Below, piece after piece: positions 48,038 through 59,249 of a DNA stretch of 64,000 nt. The notes under the pieces were generated by a model. The model was not told where the DNA came from and searched no databases. It was given only the letters and a program-made list of their open reading frames with translations. The number at the start of each line of letters is the position of its first letter. Position 1 is the stretch's first letter. This DNA comes from Macrosoma leucophasiata (lineage: Eukaryota; Arthropoda; Insecta; Lepidoptera; Hedylidae): positions 10,451,501 to 10,515,500 of the forward strand of contig JAWQUS010000032.1 in assembly GCA_036365455.1 (NCBI GenBank), in the 5' to 3' direction. A program made the translations under genes and the position numbers.

Positions 48038-49320
48038 TAAGGTAGGTGAAAAAGTTTTTTCGCATTTTTTAAGATAATTAAAAACATTTTTAATATAGTT
48101 TATTTAAATTTAACTAAAGTATGTATGTACCAATTTGTTCGATAACCTTTTGCCATCTTGAAGGTAGGGACATGATCCCATTGCTATAAAAATTTTGGGA
48201 CTTCTCATCAAAATACCGCGCCAACTGGATTTGGCAGTCCTCTCGTGATGTTAACCTAACATTGCATAAAAAATTCTGAAGAGACCGAAACAGGTGGAAA
48301 TCTGAAGGTGCAAGGTCAGGACTATACGGCGGATGCATTAACATCTCCCAGCCAAACTCTCTTAATTTTTGCTGAGTGGCTATAGATGTGCGAGGTCTAG
48401 CGTTATCATGATGAAACACCACACCCCTTCTGTTGATCAATTCCGGCCGCGTTCTCTCAACTTCTTGCTTTAATCTCATCAGTTGTTCGCAGTAGAGTTC
48501 AGAATCGATAGTCCTGCCTGGTGGTAATAGCTCATAATGAATAATGCCCTTCCAATCCCACCACACACACAACATCACCTTATTGCGAGTTAACCCGGGT
48601 TTCGCCACAGTCTGTGAAGCCTGACCGGCCTTTGACCACGACCTTTTTCGCACGTTCTTGTCGTACGTGATCCACATTTCATCACCAGTTATCAGCTTCT
48701 TCAAAAATGATTCGGTTTCATTACGTCGTAATAAAGAATCACAAATGAGTACACGGTTCATTAGGTTTCTTTCAGTGAGCTCGTGTGGTACCCAAATATC
48801 GAGCTTTTTTTGTACCCAGCTTTTTTCAAATGCGCCAAAACTGTTTTGTGATCAATTCTCAGTTCTTCAGCTACGTCGTAACTACTGTTATGTTGATTTT
48901 GCTCCACTTTTTCAAAAATGGCATCCATTTTGTCCGTAATAGGGCGACCAGAGCGAGGTGCATCTTTGAAATCAAAATTTCAGGATTGAAAACGCTTAAA
49001 CCAAATTTGTGCTACTCTCACAGACACTGCACTAGGTCCATAAACATCGCAAATTTTTTTCGCTGCTTGCGTTGCATTTTTACCTTTTTTGTAGTAAAAT
49101 TTTAAAATGTATCGAATTTCTTCATTAGATTCACTCATCTTGACAGTACGAAAAACAAATGAAAATCACACATTTGCTCAATTTGAATTTGAAATTATGT
49201 TCTTTAAAATTTTAACTTTCATTGATACCAAAACCAGACAGATACAAATACTACAGCCAAAGAGATTTTATTACAAGTTCATACATACTATAATGCGAAA
49301 AGACTTTTTCCCCAACCTAT
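48038..49320 (-). mobile_element. mariner element, complete but inactive
   Basis: Inverted ends: 'aggtaggtgaaaaagttttt' then tcgcatt at the left and 'aatgcgaaaagactttttcc' then ccaacct at the right. About 1.28 kb, the normal mariner length. Carries the damaged transposase at 48114-49138. TA duplications are likely, but the AT-rich flanks prevent exact placement. Confidence 0.88.
48114..49138 (-). pseudogene. mariner transposase (DD34D), disabled by a stop and a frameshift
   Basis: Reading on the - strand, the protein starts MSESNEEIRYILKFYYKKGK (helix-turn-helix region), meets an in-frame TGA at 48980-48982 after WFKRFQS, then loses one base in the A-run near 48804-48812 (GYKKK|LDIWVPHELTERN). 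The last 215 codons are open. The catalytic triad is present: D in ITGDEMWITYD, D in HHDNARP and D in APSDFHLF, with 34 residues between the second and third, as in the mariner family. It catalyses cut-and-paste transposition at TA. Insects often carry such copies annotated as SETMAR-like. Confidence 0.93.
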
Positions 49321-49619
49321 TATTATGAGTTTTATTTTTTAATCTAAAGTAAGTAAGAATGTGCATGAAATTACGTTATCTAAACTTACATGATACTAAC
49401 TTCTCATAAAATACTAGCTAGCTACCATACCCAGCCTAATCACATTATTTTCTAATACAATTTCAGTATTGTCCCTGAAACCAGCATCATTCTCATCATA
49501 ATATTATTATGAGCACTCAGAGAATACATTTACCACAATGTAAATGGTACCGAGTTATAACAAGATGAGTTGAGTATAATAATACCACACTTCTAGGCGA
49601 TGCGTGTGTGGGATTATCT

Positions 49620-49800
49620 ATCTTCTATACAAATACAAAAGGGAAAGGTCACTCACTCACTTATCACGAGATCTCCAAAACTACAAGTGCTAGTAGTTTC
49701 AATTTGTAGGAGTTTTCTTTTTAGGACGTAGGAGCTCACTAAGATCGGATTTTGCAAAAAACAGCTTGGATCTTAGAGGTAAGAGATTGTTGAGTAGACG
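49620..49800. repeat. Helitron-like fragment
   Basis: 'caaaagggaaaggtcactca', 'acgagatctccaaaactaca' and 'tcactaagatcggatttt' resemble 5' halves of lepidopteran Helitrons; no CTAG end. Confidence 0.4.
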
Positions 49801-49807
49801 TTTATAG

Positions 49808-49870
49808 GCCGGTAGGCCGTATTACATAGCATGCTTGTTTCAAACATGCTATGCAATACGGCCTACCGGC
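49808..49870. repeat. Hairpin with ~26-bp arms
   Basis: gccggtaggccgtattacat pairs with atgcaatacggcctaccggc, extended by agcatg / catgct. One or two mismatches. Confidence 0.85.
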
Positions 49871-49999
49871 ATAAGCATGCTATTACGGGACGAAATAAGC
49901 GAGCTTATTATTAGCAATATCTCGACACACATGCTACTAAGGAGCAATTGCTCAAAGTGGCATGAAGCCAAAGTAATGTGCATATGTAAATGTAGCTTT

Positions 50000-51190
50000 A
50001 GAGACAATGTATCTCGACGTGTGGTAACGTTATAGGGTATAAAAATTTCCAGCTACGGTGACTTTTCAGTTGGAAAGGTACTCAGATATTATTTCCAAAG
50101 AAATGCGCCCATACATTATAGAACCTTCTCTTTCGACGCGGCAAACTGTCGCTCCTAGTCGATTGACTCAAAAAGGTAAATTTCCGAGATGTAATAGCAT
50201 CGGCCTGTCTATTGAGACACTGTATCATGACGTGTGGTTCCATTATGACCGGTTGGAATTCAAATCCTCGACCGCGGTGACCTTTTCCAGTTGGACGCGC
50301 AAAACTCGGCTGTTACAACCAGAGTAATGAGCATTCCTCTGGTTATAGGACCCTCCCGGCGCAGCCAACTGTCGCTTTCAGTCGATTGACTTAAAAATAA
50401 TGCACAATGCTCGGTCGTCCTGCCAACCGTATTCACAAATAAATAATTTTCATGACATTTTTGATGAATGAGTACTAAAGGAACCGACACAGCAAACCGA
50501 ATCGCAAAACTCAACTGGCAATGGGTAGGGTAAAGTGGGATGGCAGCAGAAGGGTTGTCGAATGGCAACCGTGTAACAGTAGACAAAACGTAAGCAGGCC
50601 CAATACGAGGTGGACCGACGTTCTGGTGTAAGTTCCAGGCAATCGCTGGATGAGGGCAGCCCAGGACTGTTCGTTGTGGTAATTTTTGCGGGAGGATCTT
50701 GGCTAGAAATTGACGTTTTTTTGCTTGATTTTGTTGGAATTATTAAAATATGTATTGGTGCCATATTACAGCTTTCTAACACATTGAGTCTCTGAGCAAA
50801 GCTACGCATAGGACGGACGGAAGTAACGAAACTATAAGGATTCCATGCAGGCTACGGTATCCCCAAAAAATAGGTTATTTTTAGGCTAATTTTGCCAAAT
50901 GTAGTGCCTCTGATCTGCTTTCCATGAAAGCCGCCAGAACAACCAAAGCGAATGATGTTAGATTAAATCTTCACCGAAATGTAATGGCGTTGGTCTATCT
51001 TTTGAAACATGTTTGAAACACTGTAACGTGGGCCATATTATTATAGCTGGGTTCAATTCAAATCCCCAGTCGCAAACCCCTTTCCCAGTTTGGACGGTCA
51101 ATGCTTAACTGTTACAAACAGAGCTTTGCCATTCATAGCTTCACCTTCCCGGCACGGCAAACCCCTTTTACAAAACACGCAAACACTTTT
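50000..51190. repeat. Diverged local repeats
   Basis: Blocks such as 'gagatgtaatagcatcggcc' (50187) and 'gaaatgtaatggcgttggtc' (50976), 'gaattcaaatcctcgaccgc' (50258) and 'caattcaaatccccagtcgc' (51055), 'ggcgcagccaactgtcgctt' (50360) and 'cgacgcggcaaactgtcgct' (50135) show at least three ancient copies of one unit. The 'ggttgaattcaaatcc' part looks like a decayed box B. Confidence 0.5.
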
Positions 51191-51199
51191 TCGGTGATA

Positions 51200-52080
51200 C
51201 TATCTTGTTCCAATGCAAATTTCAAGACATGTATCCTTCGATACTTAGCTTATTTTTTTTATAACCAGCGTCGATGAATTTTTTTGTTTGATGTAATTTT
51301 TTTAAGATTTGTAATTTAAGGCTAAGAATATCTTTCTGTGTGACAATTTGGGTTATGAATAAAATGAATTAAAGACACTATGGAACTTAGGCCTATTCTC
51401 TTTTATATTTTATGATTGCCTTAATCGGGAACCACCGAAATCCAGAAGTAAATAATATTCATGCTATTTATTGTCTTCCCAACAAAATAAAAAATGAAAT
51501 ACGCTTACGCAACAAAATTTGTTCCTCATAACTTACAAGAAAACTTTCCCCACTACTTGATCTAGAAAAAGAACTAAACATGTATGGATCAAATGGGATA
51601 CAAAGTTTTGGCATATTTGGACTATAGAGATATAAGATAAAGTAAGTAGAACGATCGTTTCATTTGAATAACCCCGGATTTTATATAAGTTAACTAAGTT
51701 TATAGAAGTTGAATACATATGTCAGAAATGGGTTTATTTTCCATGGATATACATGGGTACTCCTACTTCTAATGTATTTATCTAATTCATAGCAAAACAA
51801 AAGTAAGGTACTGTAGCCTATCATCATTTTAAAAAAGCAGAGATTTAAGTCCACGGACTCGACCGCCTAACACTAATGCATACGTGATGCTTTCGTGATC
51901 CTTTCGATTACTCACAAGACGACGTGTCTTGTCAGTTTCAAACCGCCTTTTAAAATATTTTGCTTTGAAGTATATTATACACGCGGATGAAAATACTGGC
52001 AGGCAAAAGTTAGGCGGTACGAAACTGACAAGATGACGTCATAATCGAAAGCATCGCGAAAGTTTTAGAGCTAGGCGGTC
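51200..52080. other. Unassigned AT-rich sequence
   Basis: 51885-51930 and 52025-52075 are roughly inverted ('gtgatgctttcgtgatcctt', 'agcatcgcgaaagtttta', with 'gacaagatgacgtc' against 'gacgacgtgtcttgtcagtt'), perhaps a decayed foldback. Confidence 0.4.
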
Positions 52081-52084
52081 GGCC

Positions 52085-52268
52085 CCCAGATGTATTGCCA
52101 ATTCTGAAGCTTAGGTTTTGTGTCCTGTACTAGAAATTGCAGAACTGTATATTACCACCTGACCAGTTTTAGCCATTTAGCCTCCAGAACACACTATTTA
52201 GCGGTAGGTATGTAGGTGATGTTGTAGTGCCTACGCACGCGAGCTTTATAACTGGAGCTCTATCACTC
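52085..52268 (-). repeat. SINE A, diverged partial copy
   Basis: 'attaccacctgaccagtttt', 'tagcggtaggtatgtaggtg' and 'gtgcctacgcacgcgagctt' follow SINE A order. Confidence 0.65.
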
Positions 52269-52269
52269 A

Positions 52270-52770
52270 CATACATACTTACCGCGTGTTAGAAATGATC
52301 TGAAAATCGTTTCGAGAATTGACTGAATGAAAATAAAAACAAAATAAACCAATCGATTTCAATTGTAAATGACACTATTTATGAAGTTCAAGATGCAAAG
52401 TTGTTATTTATTGAATTCATTCTTAAAATTGAAGTAGCGAAACGAATTCAGGAATATTCAACCAAACAAGAATAACAACAGAAATAAACATGCTCAAAAT
52501 AACGATGCGATTTGCTTGAAAGTGTTGTTATCTTTAGAAATTGCTATAAAGTATTGCGCTCGTGACCTCAAAAGCTTTAAGAACGCCTTTCTAAAGAAAT
52601 GGAGACTGAAATACTCCCATGAGGATGTGACGTGTATGGGATATAAACGAGCTATTTAATGATTTTGACAAGCTATTGACGAGTTTCAATAGGAGATTGT
52701 GAGAAAAAGGGAATCAAATTCACGAGAAATAATTAGGCTAGCTACAGGCAGTTAATTTGTTATATATTAT
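52270..52770. other. Unassigned sequence
   Basis: Nothing recognised. Confidence 0.4.
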
Positions 52771-52771
52771 T

Positions 52772-53539
52772 ATGTCTCTCGTCAGCACGGGGTCCAATTT
52801 GAACCCCGGACCTTTGTCAGGCTTGCGCGAGGACATAGGGGGTCCAACACGTAGAGGCCCTTTCGAGAATTTTGATCTAAATTGTAATGGGTTATATTCG
52901 GCGGGATCTCTCTCTGACTGCATCAATAGTTAATACAGGCACAGACAGACCCCGCAGAATATAATGGGACTATTGTAATGATAAGTGATTCGCCAAACTT
53001 TGGGCTATGTGGGTGAACTGGGGGGACTAGCTGGCTGGGCCTATGGAGTGAGATCCGGCACCTGCCTATATTCAACATCTCACATTATCGAATCCTACTT
53101 TAGGCAGGTGGTGACTCACCTCTCCTTGGTGGGCCCCCCAAACAGCCAACCCGATGGTCGACGGGGGGCAACACTGTTGAGAGAGGTTGGGGGTATCGAG
53201 AGGTGTGGCCCCGGTTTCACCATCACGAGCGAGTAATCTCGAGCTCGGAGCGGGCTTCCCCGCTATTATGCCTTTAGACACTTCCACCCCTGAGTGTATG
53301 GCTCTTTCAGAAATTTAGACAACAGCCTATTATCCAAATTTCTGCAAATGCCATACCTCTAGCGCCCCACTCTGATCAGCCAATGAAGGCAAGCCAGAGG
53401 TGAGAGACCTGATGCTCTGTCCGGCCGTACCTCTGTGTGGCGGACGAGGCGGAGCCCAGTTCTCTCGGAGGAACTCGAGATGATGGTAGGGGGTGGTGTC
53501 GCTACTCACCAACAGCTCGCCACAAGCTGCTCTGCCCCC
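52772..53539 (-). mobile_element. GC-rich ~770-bp element, copy 2, inverted
   Basis: Reverse complement of 45077-45845 with scattered differences. Flanked by (tat)n at both ends; on its 5' side it touches the ATT tail of the LINE at 53555. Open frames at 52985-53236, 53072-53287 and 53330-53512 are shadows of the same sequence seen in copy 1. Confidence 0.82.
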
Positions 53540-53554
53540 ATATATTATTATTAT

Positions 53555-53885
53555 TATTATTTATTTGCATAAAATGTAAGTCACAATTGTTGCAGGTTAT
53601 AATTCGTGATGGGCTTATACATTTTAACGCTAATCGTCGTGCAAATCTTATTAATGTTATACAATTTTTAAAATTAATAATGAAATACAAATTTCAATAG
53701 TAATGTCATTTACAAGATTCTTATGTCAAATTTATATAATCACAAGATTAAATACATATAGAAATGTCAGAATATCAGATCCAATTATTATTACAATATT
53801 ATAAAACGTGTCAACAATAAATTCTACTGAAGTCAAGTTTTCATTAAGTCAATATATTCTGATACAGAATAAAAACAGTTATCAA
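53555..53885 (-). repeat. LINE 3' UTR (distal part)
   Basis: 'tttgcataaaatgtaagtca' with 'caattgttg' recurs at 62582-62610. It is the 3' UTR of the LINE whose coding part starts beyond the Helitron at 53886-54064. Confidence 0.55.
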
Positions 53886-54064
53886 TCCCTAGTAATATTA
53901 TGAATGCGAAAGTAACTCTGTGTGTCTGTCTGTTACCTTTTCACGTCCAAATGACTGAACCGATTTTCATGAAATTTGATACAGAGATAGAGTTGACTTT
54001 GAGAAAGAACATAGGCTTCTTTTTAAACGACATCCACGCAGGCAAAGCTGCGGTCAACAGCTAG
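53886..54064 (+). mobile_element. Helitron-like insertion in a LINE 3' UTR
   Basis: Contains 'atgaatgcgaaagtaactct', 'tgactgaaccgattttcatg' and ends aagctgcggtcaacagCTAG before T at 54065. The LINE frame reads straight into it and stops after three residues, so it landed at the very end of the coding sequence. Confidence 0.65.
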
Positions 54065-54917
54065 TAAACCATAATTTAAATTTACTAACAATTTTTTTAA
54101 AAGGTAAAACTTTCATGTCTTTTGGTACCGCGTTATAGATAACGCCACACATAACATAACCACTTTTCAAATACATGGTTGTACGTGGCACTTTAGATAA
54201 AACTATTCTGTTTGGATTTCTAGTAGTTCGCGGGTACATATCTATAGCTTTTTTGAACAAATGAGGATTTAGTCTAACAAATTTTGCAGCTTACAGTATA
54301 TACATGCAAGTAAAATTCAAAATGCTATTTAAAAAAAAAAGAGGCTAAGTCGATTCCCGTGGTGGTATACCACCAATAGCTCGGATACATTTTTTTTGAG
54401 CTAAAAATACTCTTTTGGGCATTTGTCGAGTTTCCCCATATTATGAGACCATAATTTAATAAAGAGGATACATATCCATGGTACGCAGCTAAAATAGTCT
54501 TCTGGTCTGAACATTTTCGTAACTTGTAAAGTACATACACAAATTTGTTGATTTTATTGCATGCGTTGTCAATGTGCGCCTTCCAATTTAGATGCTTATC
54601 TAAGGTGATTCCTAAAAATTTAGTTTCATTAACCTCAGATATTTTAGTGTCCTTATAATTTAAATTCATATCTTTATGTATACTACGATAGCTACAAAAT
54701 TGCATTAAGTTCGTTTTAGATAAGTTAACCTGCAGATTATTATCATTCAACCATTTGATTACAGATTGGATTGAATTGTTAATGTCAAAAGTGTATTTAG
54801 TAATGTCAAATTTATTTTTACATGTCATAATTAGAGAAATGTCATCAGCATATAAGATACAAGAGTTTAATATTACGTCAACGAGGTCATTTATATATAA
54901 CAAAAATAATACTTAAG
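54065..54917 (-). pseudogene. Jockey-like LINE, truncated reverse transcriptase with YADD
   Basis: The - strand frame 54325-54903 has LYINDL, the catalytic motif LYADDISLIM at about residues 17-26, KWLNDNNLQVNLSKTN and FLGITLDKHLNWKAHID, the order of a jockey/CR1-type reverse transcriptase from motif C to the thumb. A frameshift near 54390 (after NAQKSIF) breaks it; the C-terminus resumes in another frame at 54065-54260 (ERRTTRNPNR-like to FKLWFT). The endonuclease, fingers and ORF1 are missing through 5' truncation at about 54917. Confidence 0.85.
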
Positions 54918-55930
54918 ATTATTTATTTATTTATTTGCTTGTCACATGGTTATTATAAGGTCTTACAATTAATATTAAAAGTTAACTTGGATGTAATGTT
55001 TAAATTAGGTCCATACTAAGGAACAATTCAAATAAGCATCGATAAGTAATTTGATGACTATACTTATGATACTTATGGCCGAATTCTCAAACGTCACTCA
55101 ACTTTAAGCAATGCCTAAATGTGCGCTATCTCTATCGTATGAACGTGTTTTATAAAGATAGAAGACTTTTAAGTCCCACTTAGATTTAAGTGACCTTTGA
55201 GTATTTGGCCGTTAGTGACCATATCCAGTTAAAAAAATATATTGACTCTAATAATAAAGTCACAAAAGTTGAATTCGATTTATTTCACAATATTTTTAAG
55301 ACCTGAAATTTAAACAAATAGCAGTCAGGCCATCTAAAAGACGAATAACTCCCGATGACAGGGTTTTGTAGAATTTATGAATTTTCTGTCATTATTTTAA
55401 TAATATACCATAGACGTCTATAGGTTCTCCTGTAATCTGTGCTTAATAAAAAACCTTTTCTGATTTTTTTTTCAAAATTTTAACTACATCTCGCTTTGGT
55501 GATAAGAGGGATTGATCGATTTTCCTTTATATTCGTCTATAACTTCACAAATTTTGATGTGAAATTAACAAGAAATATAAATCTTTTACGAGTAGATCAT
55601 TCAAATAAGATATATCTTACGATAATGACACAGTTAAGTTTAAAACACTTTTATAACTTATCCCACCTTAAGTGCGCTCAGTGGCTTCTTTTCTAGTATA
55701 AGTAAATAAGTATGTATAGTTTCCGTGTCTTGGGTACACTGGATACACTGCAATGTGCACATATCCCATAAATTTTGATTAGAAACTCAATTCTGGATCA
55801 TTATCAATTTATGAAAGGACCGAGACCCTAAGTTGAAGATAGTAGATTATTTATTGCTCGACTTTTTGCTACCATTACTGGGCACCCAACCACGCTACTT
55901 GAAACCTTTAACAATATACGACACCGATCG
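54918..55930. other. Unassigned, starting with a LINE-like 3' tail
   Basis: 54918-54990 ('ttatttatttatttgcttgt', 'cacatggttattataaggtc') looks like another LINE 3' end on the - strand. The rest has no recognisable content. Confidence 0.4.
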
Positions 55931-56004
55931 GATACGGGAATGGGACATGTGAGTTATTGTATTTTTATTTTGTGTATCCTGATCATGTATTTTACTTCGT
56001 CATC

Positions 56005-56220
56005 ATCATTTTCTAGTGGTAGAGCTTCAGTGACGGAGCTCGCAGGCATAGGCGCCCACCACCTAATCTACTTGCCGTTAAATGAAAGTGTTCAGCACTA
56101 TCGTGTTCCGGTCAGGTGGCCCTGTAATTGCCGACGCAGAGGCAAAATAGGCAAAATTCCTTAGTAGTGGCAACGCATCTACACTGAAATCTCTGGTTTC
56201 AAATGGATGTATATAGGCCT
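56005..56220 (+). repeat. SINE A copy
   Basis: 'agtggtagagcttcagtgac', 'acttgccgttaaatgaaagt' and 'cactatcgtgttccggtcag' with a diverged 3' half. Confidence 0.82.
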
Positions 56221-56625
56221 CAGTGAAGGAATGGCGGAACGGGTGAAAATGTTCCTCCGACGAAAAGGGAGGATCCTCCGACCAGGCGAGGTGATAGCGC
56301 CTGGCGGGCCACGGCCCAACGATTGACGTTGGAAAGTTGTATATACGCCAACTCTTGAGAAATCTTCGTATGTGCGATGTTATTCGATCGACACGCCATC
56401 TACCGTACTAGATAAGTACTGTGAAGTTTCGTCTGCGTTCCACTAGTTGGCGCCTTAATGTAGTGGACGCTACATCAGGGTTCCATACCTTCAATGTGTT
56501 TACCACTTCATGTCGTAAAAAAAAATCATCACGTCAGCTGAAAGTCGTCCACCACTGGATCAAAGCCTCCCCATAAGGGGATATATGCCATAATCGCCAC
56601 GCTTGGCATGTGGATTGGCGATCGT
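56221..56625. repeat. Repeat remnants
   Basis: 56535-56625 ('gtccaccactggatcaaagc', 'cataatcgccacgcttggca') is of a type frequent in Lepidoptera; also 10940-10985 has 'cgccaatccgcacggcatgc'. The remainder is unassigned. Confidence 0.4.
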
Positions 56626-56631
56626 AGTATA

Positions 56632-56935
56632 GAATAGAAAATATTTTTATTTCGAAAAGATCTTTGCAGATAATTCCAAAACAAAACAGTATAGTAAAAG
56701 CAAAACATATATTAATAGTAAATTAAAAATTTGAATTAAACTACTAAGTTAAAACACAATAATCGCAAAAAAAAAAAATTCCTACAATGATAAAAAAAAA
56801 GAAAAAGGAAAACTTATTCGTCAAGATCAAAGTTATTCACTTAGCAGAGTTCCAAGTACAGTCACTACTGAGAAGAACTCCGCTATCCAACAAACTCAGT
56901 AAGAGCTCTTTTAAATGAGAGATTAAATCTAGTAC
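56632..56935 (-). repeat. LINE 3' UTR with (GAATA)n tail
   Basis: Begins agtatagaatagaaaatatt, the reverse of the tail type at 17372, followed by 'cagagttccaagtacagtca' and 'agtaagagctcttttaaatg', which resemble the UTR and C-terminal region of jockey-like elements. Confidence 0.5.
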
Positions 56936-57129
56936 AGATTATCGTGAAAATACAAATAATGTGAACGTCCATAACATAGATGCAAATAAAGTGCTATCTA
57001 CTAAATGAGATGTAGCTCCTGCAAACCAGAACAGACCAGTCCCCACCATCAGCACCCGTTCACGAGTATGACGCATGTGACAGCCAATGCCCTCCTCGAC
57101 CATTGTAGAGGGAAGTGAGCAACCCGCCA

Positions 57130-57280
57130 CACGACGCCGCCAGTGGCGGTAGTTTTATCGGAGGATTCTGCCATATTGCATTATTGCACTTACTGCTTCC
57201 CCATTGGAATGGTTTGACCGCCATTGTTCGGTTGACTGACTGCACTAGGAGAAGAATACTCTTTCACTAAAGCGAAAAGA
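57130..57280. repeat. MITE family F copy
   Basis: 'gccagtggcggtagttttat', 'ccattggaatggtttgaccg' and 'ggttgactgactgcactagg' are shared with 10755-10965 in reverse. Confidence 0.65.
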
Positions 57281-57304
57281 AAACATCTACAACAATATTA
57301 CCTT

Positions 57305-57580
57305 CTTCTGGTGGTAGAGTTCCAATGTAGGAGCTTGAGGGTAGGCACCGCTGCATTACCTAATTCATTTGCCGCTAAATGATAGTGTTCACCACTATCG
57401 TGTTGCGGTTAGATGGTAATGTATAGGCCTCGTAATAACTATCACAGAGTCATAATAACTAAGGTCTCAGGGCAACGCATCTGCATTTTGACCTCTGGTC
57501 TTTATGTAAATCCTTATAGGCTGCAGTCATCACTTAACATCAATGTGAACTGCATGCTTGCTTGCCATCTTCATTACATA
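57305..57580 (+). repeat. SINE A copy, left arm of an inverted pair
   Basis: From 'ctggtggtagagttccaatg' to 'gctgcagtcatcacttaaca' and 'cattacatacaaaaaaaca'. Confidence 0.88.
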
Positions 57581-57609
57581 CAAAAAAACAATAATATGCC
57601 ATATAACAT

Positions 57610-57895
57610 GACATTTTTTTTATGTAATGGAAGTGGCAAACAAGCATGCGGTTCACATTGATGTTAAGTGATGGCTGCAGCCTATAGACACCCACACAAA
57701 GACCAAGGTCAAAATGCAAATGCGTTACCACTCCTGAGGCCTAAGGTGTTATGCCTCTGTGCCGGAAATTACAGGGCCGTACATTACCACCTGACCGGAA
57801 CACGATAGTGCTGAACACTAACATTTAGCGGCAAGTAAATCAGGTAATACGGTGGTGCCCACGCCCGCGAGCTCCATCACTGGAGCTCTACCACC
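57610..57895 (-). repeat. SINE A copy, right arm of an inverted pair
   Basis: From 'tttttttatgtaatggaagt' to 'ccatcactggagctctacca'. With the previous copy it forms a near-palindrome of about 280-bp arms with a 30-bp centre. Confidence 0.9.
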
Positions 57896-57899
57896 AGTA

Positions 57900-59095
57900 A
57901 AAAATTTATTGAAACATTATTGAAGTCTAAAAAATCGCGTAGCATAAACACAAAAAACAACATACAGGCGAATTGGGAACCTCCTTATTTTTGAAGTCGG
58001 ATAAGAATGAGGACGTCACAAACATAAATATCAACTCATCAACTAAACTCAACAGCAAAAATCACCAGCTGAATTGATTCGGTGATAACGGAAATAGCAA
58101 ATATTTTCGTTCCCCATTTTCATTATTTGCGAATACCAAAATGAATCGTTTACATAATTCGAGGTAGCTTATTCATATAACAGCGTCTTCATTAGGAAAA
58201 GGATTCTCATAATATGTGATAGCTATAAGCATAAGGAAAATCTTTGTTGCTTCGCCATGATAAATTGTTGGCGGACGGCTTTTATTAAAACAGGGCCACG
58301 AAATTGATGTTCCCATTACTCTTGCTAGAGATTTATTGTAAGACACAGTCTGAGTCAATTAATTTGCGATTCATATATAATTACCCGCTTTTGTTTTACA
58401 GTTGCGCCTTAAATTAGGATTGTTGTTTCGGTATTTCATTCACTTTTGGATTATCTTTTGTATTACGAATGGATTTTAATGTCGGGGTATGCTTTTTTGT
58501 TCGGCCCAATTAGCAAAATGCGTAAATGGTTTTGATTTTTAAAAAAGTGAGTGAGTTAATTGTGAGTTACTTCTTTCGCTTACGATATTTTGAGGCCTAA
58601 TGAAGTAGTGGAGGTTTCCTCGATTTCGTGTTTGTAACCAATGTTTTATTTATTTTGAATTTCCTTTTGTTAACTTATGGTCTGTTCTAAATTTAAAACA
58701 GTACATTTAAGAACATATACTACATATTACTATTATGTTCATCCTATGAAATGAATAATCTTTTAAAGACGAAATGAATTGTCAAAAATACTCGTAGTTT
58801 CTACGATTTATAATAAATGAGGATGGACATCTTATGTAAAGATTTTCTTTTATTTAAGTTTTACCTTTTATTGCAACGCACGTACAGTAGGCAATAAGCT
58901 TAAATGCCACTGCTATGCCATGCTAATACTAAAGTTTGCAGCGTAAAGTTAAACTTACACTAATAAGCTTGAACGCATGCGTTAACTTTACTTCGGGAAA
59001 TACAGGCGTGAAGTTACACGAATATTATTCATGGTAAATATTCATCGTGTAAATAATACCTTATTAATTTTACTCCACATGGTACAATCATTCAT
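57900..59095. other. Unassigned sequence
   Basis: 57965-57995 has an end like 10720-10750 ('gggaacctccttatttttga'). 58960-59015 ends with a SINE B remnant ('aatacaggcgtgaagtta'). No coding signal. Confidence 0.4.
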
Positions 59096-59100
59096 CGTTT

Positions 59101-59247
59101 AACCCCCTTATTTAGAAACGTACTTTAAATACGTTTTAGCTATAGAATACTTTGTTTTTGTCAGTTGCATTGTCAGATGTGCAGGATAGAAAAAGACAAA
59201 GGAGAGGTTAGCAACACTTTAGCTAATACTAAAATACGTTTATGAAT
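59101..59247. mobile_element. Intact small MITE (empty counterpart of the LINE-split copy)
   Basis: Inverted ends: 'cttatttagaaacgtacttt' and 'aaatacgtttatgaataagg'. The middle reads 'ttgtcagttgcattgtcaga', uninterrupted where the 19735/21056 copy holds a LINE. Confidence 0.75.
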
Positions 59248-59249
59248 AA

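Noticed and set aside
48658..49105. Plus-strand frames of 93 and 106 codons
   Set aside because: Shadows of the mariner transposase on the opposite strand.
50260..50809. Overlapping 108- and 119-codon minus-strand frames
   Set aside because: No domain, overlap in different frames, and they cross the diverged local repeats.
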